Positions 37,307 to 46,735 of a DNA stretch of 64,000 bases are shown one piece after another. The notes beneath the pieces are model-generated. The model was not told the origin of the DNA. It ran no database searches and was given only the letters and a program-made list of their open reading frames with translations. Source of the stretch: Pseudomonas putida (lineage in GTDB: Bacteria > Pseudomonadota > Gammaproteobacteria > Pseudomonadales > Pseudomonadaceae); assembly GCF_005080685.1 (NCBI RefSeq), contig NZ_CP039371.1, positions 3,658,001 through 3,722,000 on the forward strand, in the 5' to 3' direction. A program made the position numbers and the translations under genes. The number at the start of each line of letters is the position of its first letter. Position 1 is the stretch's first letter.

Positions 37307-38377
37307 ATGCCCATATCCTCGTTAAGCCGTCGTCAACTCCTCGCCCTGGCAGGCACCGCGTCGGCAGCCGCTTTCGCCAGCCGTTTCGCCTTCGCCGACC
37401 ACGATCACGGCGCCCATGCCGGCCACACCACACAGCCGGTAGGCAGTGGGCTGGACCTGGAAAGCACGCGCTGGGTGCTGCCCGAGCCGCGCAAGATCAA
37501 GCTGGCGACCAACCTCAATGCCGTGTGCCTCGCGCCGGTGGCGGTGGCCGACAGCCAGGGCATCTTCAAGCGCCATAACCTGGACGTGGAGTTCGTCAAC
37601 TTCGGCAACTCCACCGAGGTGCTGCTCGAGTCCATGGCCACCGGCAAGGCAGACGCCGCCACCGGCATGGCCCTGCGCTGGCTCAAGGCGTTGGAACAGG
37701 GTTTCGATGTCAAACTCACCGCCGGCACCCACGGCGGCTGCTTGCGCCTGCTGACCCTGGACAACGGCCCGAAATCCTTCGAGGCCTTGAAAGGTGCGAC
37801 CATCGGCGTCACCGACATGGCCGCGGCGGACAAGAACTTCTTTTCCCTGATGCTCAAGCGCCATGGCGTCGACCCACTGCGCGACGTGACCTGGCGGGTC
37901 TACCCGATCGACCTGCTCAGCGTTGCCCTGCAGAAAGGCGAGATCCAGGCCGCCAGCGGTTCGGACCCGCTCATGTACCGGGTCAAGCAGCAACCGGGCT
38001 TCGCCGAACTGGCCACCAACATGGTCGAGGAATACGCCAACATGAGCTGCTGCGTGGTCGGCGTCAGCGGCAAGCTGGCGCGCGACGACACGCCAGTGGC
38101 GGCGGCCATCACCCATTCGATCCTGCAGGCGCACGCCTGGGCCTCGCGCAACCCCGAGGCGGTGGCCGAGGAGTTTCTCAAGTTCGCGGTCAATACCTCG
38201 CGCGAGGAAGTGCATGCCATCCTCACCGAGCACACCCATGGTTACTACTCGGTGGGCAACACCTTCGTGAAGGAGATCGCCGTCTATGCCCGGGACCTGA
38301 AGAACATCGAGGTGCTGCGCCCACGCACCGACCCGCTGGCGTTCGCGGAGGATGTCCATGCCGACGTATTCGCTTGA
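37307..38377 (+). CDS. ABC transporter substrate-binding protein (NMT1/SsuA-like), Tat-exported
   Basis: A 356-residue binding protein with a twin-arginine signal (SRRQLLALAGTASAAAF) and then a His-rich stretch ADHDHGAHAGH before the folded domain. The core has PRKIKLATNLNAVCLAPVAVADSQGIFKRHNLDVEFVNFG and FEALKGATIGVTDM, typical of nitrate/sulfonate/taurine NMT1-like proteins. ATG 37307 has GGAGG four to five bases upstream. The gene overlaps the permease gene. The His-rich linker could bind metal, but may be just a flexible tail. Confidence 0.8.
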   Translation: MPISSLSRRQLLALAGTASAAAFASRFAFADHDHGAHAGHTTQPVGSGLDLESTRWVLPEPRKIKLATNLNAVCLAPVAVADSQGIFKRHNLDVEFVNFGNSTEVLLESMATGKADAATGMALRWLKALEQGFDVKLTAGTHGGCLRLLTLDNGPKSFEALKGATIGVTDMAAADKNFFSLMLKRHGVDPLRDVTWRVYPIDLLSVALQKGEIQAASGSDPLMYRVKQQPGFAELATNMVEEYANMSCCVVGVSGKLARDDTPVAAAITHSILQAHAWASRNPEAVAEEFLKFAVNTSREEVHAILTEHTHGYYSVGNTFVKEIAVYARDLKNIEVLRPRTDPLAFAEDVHADVFA

Positions 38378-39353
38378 GCAAACCCAGCCCAAGGTCGCAC
38401 CCGCTGCAGCCATCTGGCGAGCGGGCCTGCTGGCGGCACTGGCGTGGATAGCCCTGGGCCTTTTCACCGAACTGTACCCAGATGGCGGCAAGCCATGGCC
38501 GTACACCTTCGAGCTGGCCGTTGCAGCGGCTGTGGTGGGCGTGTTGCTGGCGCTGATCGCCCTGCTGCCAGGGCCGTTCGCCCGCCTCGTGCAACGCCTG
38601 CGCCCCGCTGGTGCGTGGCTGGCGGCGTTGCCGGTATTGTTGGGCGCCTGGCTGCTGGTGACGGCCAAGGTGGTGCTGTTGCCGGTGCCGTTCTTCGCCC
38701 CGCCCCAGGCGCTGATCGAAGTCTTCCTCGACGACTGGCCACGCCTGGGCGAAAGCCTGCTGCATTCGCTGTGGTTGCTGATCAACGGCGTGGTGCTCGG
38801 AGGCAGCGCCGGTTTCATCGCCGGGGTGGCCATTGGCTGGTCGCACCGGATCGGCTACTGGGTGCACCCGGTGCTGCGGATTCTTGGCCCGGTGCCATCC
38901 ACGGCGCTGCTGCCGATCTGCTTTTTCTTCTTTCCCTCCAGCTGGAGCGCCAGCGTCTTCCTGATCGCCCTGGCGACCTGGTTCCCGGTCACCGTGCTGA
39001 CCTGGTCGGGCGTCGCCAGTGTCGACAAGGCCTACTACGAGGTGGCGCGAACGTTAGGTGCCAGCTCGCGTTTCCTGGTCTTGCGGGTGGCTATTCCCGC
39101 CGCGCTGCCGCATGTCTTCGTCGGCCTGTTCATGGGCTTGGGCGCGTCGTTCTCGGTGCTGGTGGTGGCCGAGATGATGGGCGTCAAGGCAGGGCTCGGC
39201 TGGTACCTGCAATGGGCCCAGGGCTGGGCGGCCTACGCCAACATGTACGCCGCGCTGTTGGTGATGGCCCTGCTCTGCTCGGGCCTGATCACCTTGTTGT
39301 TCATCGTCCGCGACCGGGTGTTGTCCTGGCAGAAAGGAGCCGTCAAATGGTAA
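38358..39353 (+). CDS. ABC transporter permease (SsuC/TauC-like)
   Basis: A 331-residue permease longer than the usual 260 residues because of two extra N-terminal membrane segments. The core has FAPPQALIEVFLDDWPRLGESLLHSLW, SVDKAYYEVARTLGASSRFLVLRVAIPAALPHVFVGL as EAA loop, and MMGVKAGLGWYLQWAQGW. ATG 38358 is six bases from GGAGG, better than ATG 38352. The start overlaps the binding-protein gene by 20 bases. Confidence 0.85.
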   Translation: MPTYSLEQTQPKVAPAAAIWRAGLLAALAWIALGLFTELYPDGGKPWPYTFELAVAAAVVGVLLALIALLPGPFARLVQRLRPAGAWLAALPVLLGAWLLVTAKVVLLPVPFFAPPQALIEVFLDDWPRLGESLLHSLWLLINGVVLGGSAGFIAGVAIGWSHRIGYWVHPVLRILGPVPSTALLPICFFFFPSSWSASVFLIALATWFPVTVLTWSGVASVDKAYYEVARTLGASSRFLVLRVAIPAALPHVFVGLFMGLGASFSVLVVAEMMGVKAGLGWYLQWAQGWAAYANMYAALLVMALLCSGLITLLFIVRDRVLSWQKGAVKW

Positions 39354-40138
39354 GTCCCGCCCACGCCACCGTGCCCCGTGAAAGTGGCATGGCCCTGGAC
39401 ATTCGTGGCCTGAGCCATGCCTTCGACCTGGGCGACAAGCGCCTGCCGGTGCTCGACAACGTCGACCTGCAGTTGCAGCCTGGGGAAAGCGTCGGGCTGC
39501 TCGGCCCATCCGGCTGCGGCAAGTCCACCCTGCTGCGCCTGGTTGCCGGCCTGGAAGGCCTCCAGCACGGCCATTTGCTGGCGGACGGCGGCGCGATCGA
39601 CGGCCCGCACCATTCGCGGGTGCTGGTGTTCCAGGATCCCACGCTCTACCCCTGGCGCAGCGTGTGGGACAACGTCGCCCTCGGCTTGCAGGCCCGGGGT
39701 CAACTGAAGACGCAACGGGCGCGGGTCGACGAGACGTTGCGCAAGGTCGGCTTGCTGGAGTTTCGCGATGCTTACCCGCGACAGCTTTCAGGCGGCATGG
39801 CACAGCGCGCGGCGCTGGCCCGGGCGCTGATCAACGAGCCGCGCCTGCTGCTGCTCGACGAACCGCTCGGCAAGCTCGACTCACTGACGCGGATCGCTAT
39901 GCAGAGCGAGTTGATCCGTTTGTGGCAGCAACAGGCCTACAGTTCGTTGCTGGTGACTCATGATGTGGAGGAAGCACTGTTGCTGTGTGACCGGGTGCTG
40001 GTGTTCTCGGCCCGACCGGCGCGGGTGTTGGCCGAGTTGAAGGTCGAGCGACCGTATCCGCGGCGGCGGGATGACCCGCGGCTGCTGGAGTTGCGCCAGC
40101 ATGCGCTGGAACTGTTGGGTCAGGGGACGGATTGGTGA
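39347..40138 (+). CDS. ABC transporter ATPase (SsuB/TauB-like)
   Basis: A 263-residue ATPase with Walker [11 protein letters not shown]-loop FQDPTLYPWRSV, signature LSGGMAQR, Walker B LLLLDEPLGKLDS and H-loop VTHDVEEA. The start at 39347 follows AAAGGAG and overlaps the permease stop. The PLYPW-type Q-loop matches nitrate/sulfonate/taurine importers. Substrate is unknown; the position after a dimethylamine cluster could mean an amine or sulfonate source of nitrogen or sulfur. Confidence 0.88.
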   Translation: MVSPAHATVPRESGMALDIRGLSHAFDLGDKRLPVLDNVDLQLQPGESVGLLGPSGCGKSTLLRLVAGLEGLQHGHLLADGGAIDGPHHSRVLVFQDPTLYPWRSVWDNVALGLQARGQLKTQRARVDETLRKVGLLEFRDAYPRQLSGGMAQRAALARALINEPRLLLLDEPLGKLDSLTRIAMQSELIRLWQQQAYSSLLVTHDVEEALLLCDRVLVFSARPARVLAELKVERPYPRRRDDPRLLELRQHALELLGQGTDW

Positions 40139-40140
40139 GG

Positions 40141-40512
40141 GTGCGCGCTGGAGAGTTGCGGGGGCGCGGATATCGAGCGCCCCCCGCGCGGCGCATCGCC
40201 AAGCGTGCGCTGAAGAGGTGTGGTGCCGCACACATCGAGCGCCGCCCGCGCGGCGCATCGCGACGCAAGGCCGCTCCCACAATTGTTGCAACGTGCCACT
40301 GTCTGTCAGGCCATGGTTGTTCGCCTTTGGGGGCACCACGGAATATCGGGGTGCACCCTACGCCAACACAAATATCGCGCCGGGCCCACCAGGCTGACAA
40401 CCATGGCCTATCAGACATAATTGGCCTGAAACAAATGTGGGAGCGGCCTTGCGTCGCGATGCGCCGCGCGGGCGGCGCTCGATATCCGCGCCCCCGCAAC
40501 TCTCCAGCGCAC
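40141..40512. repeat. Nested palindrome (composite inverted-repeat element)
   Basis: Outer arms 40141-40198 and 40457-40512 are inverted copies with one mismatch and a 2-base difference. Inner arms 40234-40281 and 40436-40483 are perfect over 48 bases and end in the REP-like ccgctcccaca / tgtgggagcgg. A core pair tgtctgtcaggccatggttgt (40300-40320) and acaaccatggcctatcagaca (40397-40417) is nearly perfect. The element has no credible gene. The remaining 40513-40723 region is plain intergenic sequence before the next operon. Confidence 0.9.
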
Positions 40513-40723
40513 ACCGAGCGACACACCGCAAATCCCAAGCGCCGCCGCACCACTTTGGCCGACCGCCCGCCCCAAAACCGCACATGCATCCATTCCATTC
40601 ACCCCTCCAAAGCCACGCGCCCCCCCAGCCAACCCCTTTACCACGGGCCTCGGCACAATAATCTGACCACTTGGCCATGTTTTTGCTTCGAGGCTGCTCA
40701 ACCCCTCCACGTCGAGCAGCCTC

Positions 40724-42265
40724 ATGTCCGAATTCCCCTCGTCCCTGCGCCTGGAACTGCGCGCCATTACCAAGCGCTACCCAGGCACGCTGGCCAACGA
40801 CCGCATCGACCTGCGCATCGCCCCTGGTGAAATCCATGCCCTGCTCGGCGAGAACGGCGCGGGCAAAAGCACCTTGATGAAGATCATCTACGGCGTCACC
40901 GCGCCCGACGCCGGCCAGGTGCTGTGGGAAGGCCAACCCGTGCAGGTACGCGACCCCGCCCAGGCCCGCAACCTGGGGATCGGCATGGTGTTCCAGCACT
41001 TCTCCCTGTTCGAGACCCTGACCGTGGCGGAAAACATCGCCCTGGCCCTGGGCCGCGAAGCCGGTACGCCCCGGCAACTGGCGCCCCGCATCCGCGAGGT
41101 TTCGCAGCGCTACGGCATGGGCCTTGCGCCCGAGCGCCTGGTGCACAGCCTGTCGATCGGCGAGCGTCAGCGCGTGGAAATCGTTCGCTGCCTGATGCAG
41201 GACATCAAGCTGCTGATCCTCGATGAACCCACCTCGGTGCTGACCCCGCAGGAGGTCGACGAGCTGTTCGTCATCTTGCGCGCGCTGGCCGCCGAGGGCT
41301 GCAGCATCATGTTCATCAGCCACAAGCTCAACGAAGTCCGCGCCCTCTGCCACAGCGCCACCGTGCTGCGCGCCGGTCGTGTTTCCGGCGACTGCGTGCC
41401 GGCCCATTGCAGCGACCTGGAGCTGGCGCGCTTGATGGTCGGCGACGCCGAAGGGCTGGAGGCCAGCTACGCGAAAAGTGCCGGTGGTTTGCCACGCCTG
41501 CGTGTAGACGACCTCAGCTGGCGCAACAAAGACCCATTCGGGACCTCGTTCGAGCATCTGCGCCTGGAAGTGCGCAGCGGCGAGATCGTCGGTATCGCCG
41601 GGGTCGCCGGCAATGGCCAGGACGAGCTGTTGGCGCTGCTCAGCGGTGAAGCTCGCCTGCCCACCAGCGAACGCGAGCGTATCACCCTGGACAACCAACC
41701 CATGGCCCACCTGCACCCCGATGCCCGTCGCGCCCTGGGCCTGGCCTTCGTCCCTGCGGAGCGCCTGGGCCATGGCGCCGTGCCGGACATGACCCTCGCC
41801 GACAACGCCCTGCTCACCGCCTTCCAGCAAGGTCTGGTCAGCTGGGGGCTGATCCGTTCGGGCAAGGTGCAGGCCCTGGCCGAGCAGATCATCCAGCGCT
41901 TCGCGGTGAAAACGCCCGACGCTCAGGCCACAGCGCGCAGCCTCTCCGGCGGCAACCTGCAAAAATTCATCCTTGGCCGCGAGATCCTGCAGAACCCCAA
42001 GCTGCTGGTCGCCGCCCACCCCACCTGGGGCGTCGACGTCGGCGCCGCCGCGGCCATCCACCGTGCCTTGATCGCCTTGCGCGACGCCGGCGCCGCGATC
42101 CTGGTGATCTCCGAAGACCTCGATGAGCTGTTCCAGATCAGCGACCGCATCGGTGCACTGTGCAGCGGGCGCCTTTCGCCGCTCAAGGCCACCGCCCAGA
42201 CCCATACCGTGGAGGTCGGCGGCTGGATGGCCGGCCAGTTCGACGCCCCGCAAGACGCCGCCTGA
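40724..42265 (+). CDS. ABC transporter duplicated ATPase (nucleoside/BMP type)
   Basis: A 513-residue protein with two fused nucleotide-binding domains. The first has Walker A GENGAGKST, signature LSIGERQR and LLILDEPTSVLTPQE; the second has signature LSGGNLQK but degenerate Walker A (GVAGNGQDE) and Walker B (LLVAAHPTWGVDVGA). This layout is typical of YufO/NupA-like BMP-type importers rather than sugar RbsA. It starts the operon ATPase-permease-permease-BMP-oxygenase. Confidence 0.9.
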   Translation: MSEFPSSLRLELRAITKRYPGTLANDRIDLRIAPGEIHALLGENGAGKSTLMKIIYGVTAPDAGQVLWEGQPVQVRDPAQARNLGIGMVFQHFSLFETLTVAENIALALGREAGTPRQLAPRIREVSQRYGMGLAPERLVHSLSIGERQRVEIVRCLMQDIKLLILDEPTSVLTPQEVDELFVILRALAAEGCSIMFISHKLNEVRALCHSATVLRAGRVSGDCVPAHCSDLELARLMVGDAEGLEASYAKSAGGLPRLRVDDLSWRNKDPFGTSFEHLRLEVRSGEIVGIAGVAGNGQDELLALLSGEARLPTSERERITLDNQPMAHLHPDARRALGLAFVPAERLGHGAVPDMTLADNALLTAFQQGLVSWGLIRSGKVQALAEQIIQRFAVKTPDAQATARSLSGGNLQKFILGREILQNPKLLVAAHPTWGVDVGAAAAIHRALIALRDAGAAILVISEDLDELFQISDRIGALCSGRLSPLKATAQTHTVEVGGWMAGQFDAPQDAA

Positions 42266-42277
42266 CGAGAGCCCGCC

Positions 42278-43378
42278 ATGTTGTTATCCCTCGAACCCCG
42301 TATCCAGCAATCGCGCGCCATGTTGCTGCTGTCCCCGCTGCTCGCCGGCCTGCTGACCCTGGTCAGCGGCGCCCTGCTGTTCAGCGCCCTGGGCCATGAC
42401 CCGCTGCTGACCTTCCATACCTTGCTGATCGAGCCGATCAGCGATTTCTACGGCCTCTGTGAACTGCTGCTCAAGGCGTTGCCGATCCTGCTCTGCGCCT
42501 TCGGGCTGGCCGTGGCCTACCAGGCGCGCATCTGGAACATCGGCGCCGAGGGCCAACTGTTGATCGGCGCCCTGGCCGGCAGTGCCCTGGCAATTCAGAT
42601 CATCGACTGGGAAAGCCACTGGGCGCTGCTCTGGGTGCTGGCTGCCGGCACCCTCGCCGGCGCCCTGTGGGGAGCGCTTGCAGCCTGGCTGCGGACGCAC
42701 TTCAACGCCAACGAAATCCTCACCACCATCATGCTCAACTACATCGCCTTGAACCTGCTGTTGTACTTCGTGCATGGCCCGCTGAAGGACCCGGACGGCT
42801 TCAGCTTCCCGCAGTCGGCGATGTTCGGCGACGCCAGCCGCCTGCCGGCATTGTTCGAGGATGGCAGGTTGCATGTCGGCCTGTATTTCGTGCTGCTGGC
42901 CCTGGTGGCGGCGTGGGTATTGCTGCACAAGAGCTTCCTGGGTTTCCAGATCAAGGTACTAGGGCTCGACCAACGCGCCGCCGGCTTCGTTGGCTTTCGC
43001 GAAAAACGCCTGGTCTGGCTGGCGCTGTTGATCAGCGGCGGCCTGGCGGGCCTGGCTGGGGTCTGCGAGGTCAGCGGGCCGATAGGCCAACTGGTGCCGC
43101 AGGTCTCTCCTGGCTACGGCTATGCGGCGATCACCGTGGCCTTTCTCGGGCGCCTGAACCCGCTCGGCATCCTGGTGGCGGGGCTGCTGATGGCGCTGCT
43201 CTACCTGGGTGGCGAGAACGCGCAGATGAGCCTCAACCTGCCGCAGTCGCTGACCGGCCTGTTCCAGGGAATGATGCTGTTCTACCTGCTCGCCTGCGAC
43301 GTGCTGATCCTCTACCGGCCGCGCCTGAAACTGCACTGGCGCCGCCGTGCGCCGCTGGCGGAAACCGCCAGCGCCTGA
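42278..43378 (+). CDS. ABC transporter permease (nucleoside type), subunit 1
   Basis: A 366-residue permease of the BPD_transp_2 family with many hydrophobic helices. It has RIWNIGAEGQLLIGALAGSALAI, the conserved feature of nucleoside/autoinducer-type permeases, and GLAGLAGVCEVSGPIGQLVPQVSPGYGYAAITVAFLGRLNPLGI. It begins 12 bases after the ATPase stop. Confidence 0.88.
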   Translation: MLLSLEPRIQQSRAMLLLSPLLAGLLTLVSGALLFSALGHDPLLTFHTLLIEPISDFYGLCELLLKALPILLCAFGLAVAYQARIWNIGAEGQLLIGALAGSALAIQIIDWESHWALLWVLAAGTLAGALWGALAAWLRTHFNANEILTTIMLNYIALNLLLYFVHGPLKDPDGFSFPQSAMFGDASRLPALFEDGRLHVGLYFVLLALVAAWVLLHKSFLGFQIKVLGLDQRAAGFVGFREKRLVWLALLISGGLAGLAGVCEVSGPIGQLVPQVSPGYGYAAITVAFLGRLNPLGILVAGLLMALLYLGGENAQMSLNLPQSLTGLFQGMMLFYLLACDVLILYRPRLKLHWRRRAPLAETASA

Positions 43379-43434
43379 CCCCCTGACCTACTCGTTTGCC
43401 TGCCGCCAGGGGCGCGCAGGCTGAGGCTTCGACT

Positions 43435-44361
43435 ATGGATCTCGATCTGCTGGGCAACATCCTCTACGCCATGGTGCGCTGCGGCACGCCACTCTTGCTG
43501 GTCGCCCTCGGCGAACTGATCTGCGAAAAGAGCGGCGTACTCAACCTCGGCCAGGAAGGCATGATGCTGTTCGGTGCGGTGGTGGGCTTCATCGCCGCCT
43601 ATGCCACCGGCAACCTGTGGCTCGGCGTGCTGATGGCGTGCCTGGCCGGCATGCTGCTGTCGGGGCTGTTCGCCCTGGTGGCGCTCGGCTGCCAGGCCAA
43701 CCAGGTGGCCACCGGTCTTGCCCTGACCATCTTCGGCGTGGGCCTGTCGTCCTTCGTCGGCACCGCCTGGGTCGGCAAACCGTTGACCGGCTTCGAGCCG
43801 GTGGCGTTCCCTGTGCTGGCGGACCTGCCCATCGTCGGTCACATGCTATTCAACCAGGACGTGCTGGTCTACCTGTCCTTCGCGCTGTTCGCGCTGGTTG
43901 CCTGGGTGCTGCTGAAAAGCCGGATCGGCCTGGTGCTGCAAGCTGTGGGCGAAAACCCCGATGCCGCCAGTGCCATGGGCCTGCCAGTGCTGCGCGTGCG
44001 CACCCTGGCAGTGCTGTTCGGCGGTGCCATGGCCGGGCTGGCGGGTGGTTATCTGTCGCTGGCCTACACGCCGATGTGGGCCGAGAACATGACTGCCGGG
44101 CGCGGCTGGATCGCACTGGCGCTGGTGGTGTTCGCCAGCTGGCGGGTGTTCCGGCTGCTGCTCGGTGCCTACCTGTTCGGCCTGGCCAGCATTCTCCACC
44201 TGGTGGCCCAGGGCATTGGTGTGAGCTTCCCGGCCAACCTGCTGGCGATGCTGCCCTACGTGGCGACGATCCTGGTGCTGGTGGTGCTGTCGCGTGATGC
44301 GATCAAGACCCGCCTGTACGCGCCGGTGTCGCTCGGCCAGCCGTGGAAGGCCGGGCGTTGA
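43435..44361 (+). CDS. ABC transporter permease (nucleoside type), subunit 2
   Basis: A 308-residue permease partner. It has CEKSGVLNLGQEGMMLFGAVVGF near the N-terminus and GLPVLRVRTLAVLFGGAMAGLAGGYLSLAYTPMWAENMTAGRGWIALALVVF. ATG 43435 is supported by GAGG eight bases upstream; upstream codons from 43396 lack family features. Transcribed with the preceding permease. Confidence 0.88.
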   Translation: MDLDLLGNILYAMVRCGTPLLLVALGELICEKSGVLNLGQEGMMLFGAVVGFIAAYATGNLWLGVLMACLAGMLLSGLFALVALGCQANQVATGLALTIFGVGLSSFVGTAWVGKPLTGFEPVAFPVLADLPIVGHMLFNQDVLVYLSFALFALVAWVLLKSRIGLVLQAVGENPDAASAMGLPVLRVRTLAVLFGGAMAGLAGGYLSLAYTPMWAENMTAGRGWIALALVVFASWRVFRLLLGAYLFGLASILHLVAQGIGVSFPANLLAMLPYVATILVLVVLSRDAIKTRLYAPVSLGQPWKAGR

Positions 44362-44378
44362 TCAGGGGTTGATGCTAC

Positions 44379-44462
44379 CGGCCCTTTCGCCGGCAAGCCG
44401 GCTCCTACAGGTGTTGCGCAATTGCGTGAACGGTGTAGGAGCCGGCTTGCCGGCGATAGGGC
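44379..44462. repeat. Inverted pair of REPs
   Basis: ccggccctttcgccggcaag (from about 44379) and gtgtaggagccggcttgcc (from 44433) form opposed REPs between the permease and BMP genes. The rest of 44362-44647 has no supported gene. Confidence 0.8.
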
Positions 44463-44647
44463 CAGTCGCAACTGCGCACCAGCCAGGTGCAACCACTCGA
44501 GCACCGCGCACCACGCCTGCTCCACCGCGCCCAGGCCAAACCGCCGGCAACCCGCGAAACGTAGTTTTTTGCCCACCTGGTCAGCTTTTTGCAATACCCG
44601 TACAGCCCGACACGGCCACAACAAAAGACCTACAGGAGCCACCCCTG

Positions 44648-45730
44648 ATGCATCGGAAAAAAACCAAGAATCTGCTACGCATCCTGGCCGTCGCCATCGG
44701 CCTCACCAGCGCGCTGTGCGCCTGCGCCGCCGACCCGTTGAAGGTCGGTTTCGTCTACATCGGCCCAATCGGCGACCACGGCTGGACCTACCAGCATGAA
44801 CAGGGTCGCCAGGCCCTGATCAAGCAGTTCGGCGACAAGGTCGAGACCAGCTTCGTCGAGAACGTGCCTGAAGGCGCCGACGCCGAGCGCGTGCTGCGCA
44901 ACATGGCCAAGGGCGGCTACGACCTGGTCTTCGCCACTTCGTTCGGCTACATGAACCCCGCCGCCAAGGTCGCCAAGCAATTCCCCAAGGTCACCTTCGA
45001 ACACGCCACCGGCTACAAGCAGGACAAGAACCTTGGCACTTATCTCGCCACCTCCTACGAGGGCCGCTACGTCGGCGGCTATCTCGCGGCGAAGATGACC
45101 AAGACCAAGAAGATCGGCTACGTCGCCTCGTTCCCGATCCCGGAAGTGCTCCGCGATATCAACGCCATCCAGCTGGCCCTGGACAAGTACAACCCCGGCA
45201 CCGAGATCAAGGTGGTGTGGGTCAACTCCTGGTTCGACCCAGGCAAGGAAGCCGATGCTGCCAATGCCTTGATCGACCAGGGCGTCGATGTGCTGTTCCA
45301 GCACACCGATAGCCCGGCACCGATCCAGACCGCCGAGCGTCGCGGCATCTACGCGGTCGGCTACGCCTCGGACATGGCTCACTTCGGGCCGAAAGCGGTG
45401 CTGACCTCGATCGTCAACAACTGGGGCCCGCACTACATCAAGAGCACCCAGGCGGTCATGGATGGCACCTGGAAATCCCAGGACTACTGGGGCGGCCTGG
45501 CCGAAGGCACCGTCGAGCTGCCGATCAGCGACCTGGTCCCGGCCGACGTGAAAAGCGGTGCCGAGCAGATCATCGCGAGCATCAAGGACGGCTCGTTCCA
45601 CCCGTTCACCGGCCCCATCCTCGACCAGAGCGGTGCGGTGCGCATCGCCGATGGCGTCGTGGCCAGCAACGCCGAGCTGGCCGGCATGAACTACTACGTC
45701 AAAGGCGTCACCGCGCAACTGCCCAAGTGA
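44648..45730 (+). CDS. BMP-family ABC substrate-binding protein
   Basis: A 360-residue periplasmic protein of the basic membrane protein (PnrA-like) family that binds nucleosides or purines. It has a signal peptide (LLRILAVAIGLTSALCACAA), then VGFVYIGPIGDHGWTYQHEQGRQAL, FATSFGYMNPA, VDVLFQHTDSPAPIQTAERRGIYAVGY. GGAG precedes ATG 44648. Separated from the permease genes by REPs, so its mRNA level may be set independently. Confidence 0.9.
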   Translation: MHRKKTKNLLRILAVAIGLTSALCACAADPLKVGFVYIGPIGDHGWTYQHEQGRQALIKQFGDKVETSFVENVPEGADAERVLRNMAKGGYDLVFATSFGYMNPAAKVAKQFPKVTFEHATGYKQDKNLGTYLATSYEGRYVGGYLAAKMTKTKKIGYVASFPIPEVLRDINAIQLALDKYNPGTEIKVVWVNSWFDPGKEADAANALIDQGVDVLFQHTDSPAPIQTAERRGIYAVGYASDMAHFGPKAVLTSIVNNWGPHYIKSTQAVMDGTWKSQDYWGGLAEGTVELPISDLVPADVKSGAEQIIASIKDGSFHPFTGPILDQSGAVRIADGVVASNAELAGMNYYVKGVTAQLPK

Positions 45731-45743
45731 CCCGGAGCCCGTC

Positions 45744-46709
45744 ATGAACAGCCTGCCGATCATCGACATCGCCCCGCTCTACCAAGACGATCCCGCCGCC
45801 CGCCACGCCGTGGCGCGGCAGATCGACGCCGCCTGCCGGCAATGGGGCTTCTACTACATCAAGGGGCACCCGATCGCGGCCACGCGCATCGCCCAGTTGC
45901 AAGCGGTGGCACAAGATTTCTTCGCCCGCCCGGCCGAAGAGAAACTGCGCATCGACATCACCCAGAGCATGCACCATCGCGGTTACGGCGCCATCGCCAC
46001 CGAGCAGCTCGACCCCAACCGGCCGAGCGACCTCAAGGAAACCTTCGACATGGGTTTGCACATGAGCGCCGAACACCCCGACGTGCTTGCGGCAAAACCC
46101 CTGCGCGGCCCCAACCGCCACCCGGCGATCGCCGGGTGGGAGGCCCTGATGCAACAGCACTACCAGGACATGCATGAGCTGTCGCTGACTCTGCTGCGGG
46201 CGATGGCCGAGGCATTGGGCATCGAGCCGGACTTCTTCGACCAGCGCTTCGCCGAGCCGATCAGTGTGTTCCGCATGATCCACTATCCACCACGCCAGAC
46301 CGCCAGCAGCGCCGAACAGCAAGGGGCCGGCGCGCATACCGACTATGGCTGCGTGACGTTGTTGTACCAGGACAACGCAGGTGGTTTGCAGGTGCGCAGC
46401 GTGGACGGCGAATGGATCGACGCCCCCCCCATCGAAGGCACCTACGTGGTCAACATCGGCGACATGATGGCGCGCTGGAGCAACGATCGCTACAAGTCCA
46501 CGCCGCACCGGGTGATCAGCCCGCTGGGTGTCGATCGTTACTCGATGCCGTTCTTCGCCGAACCGCACCCCGACACCGAGATCAGCTGCCTGCCCAACTG
46601 CTCCAGCAGCGACAACCCGCCGAAGTACCCGCCCGTATCGTGCAGCGCCTACATGCTGTCGCGGTTTGCCGAGACCTATGCCTACCGGCGCGAGGAGTCG
46701 CTGGCCTGA
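45744..46709 (+). CDS. Isopenicillin-N-synthase-like 2OG-Fe(II) dioxygenase
   Basis: A 321-residue non-heme iron dioxygenase. The N-terminal DIOX_N domain starts LPIIDIAPLYQDDPAARHAVARQID. The iron/2OG motif is HTDYG (about 199-203), then TPHRVISP (about 258-265) with the distal His and the 2OG-binding Arg-x-Ser. It starts 13 bases after the BMP gene, so it likely acts on the imported compound. Purine or related N-heterocycle hydroxylation is an attractive guess, but the family is broad. Confidence 0.88.
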   Translation: MNSLPIIDIAPLYQDDPAARHAVARQIDAACRQWGFYYIKGHPIAATRIAQLQAVAQDFFARPAEEKLRIDITQSMHHRGYGAIATEQLDPNRPSDLKETFDMGLHMSAEHPDVLAAKPLRGPNRHPAIAGWEALMQQHYQDMHELSLTLLRAMAEALGIEPDFFDQRFAEPISVFRMIHYPPRQTASSAEQQGAGAHTDYGCVTLLYQDNAGGLQVRSVDGEWIDAPPIEGTYVVNIGDMMARWSNDRYKSTPHRVISPLGVDRYSMPFFAEPHPDTEISCLPNCSSSDNPPKYPPVSCSAYMLSRFAETYAYRREESLA

Positions 46710-46735
46710 ACCGCTGCGCCGGTTGCCGCCGCGGT

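Noticed and set aside
38444..39346. An N-terminal extension of the SsuB-like ATPase
   Set aside because: It translates the permease gene in another frame; the ATPase has its own start and ribosome site at 39347.
40139..40723. Small open frames in the palindromic region
   Set aside because: Sequence is repeat DNA; the peptides are Arg/Ala/Pro-rich with no plausible start signals.
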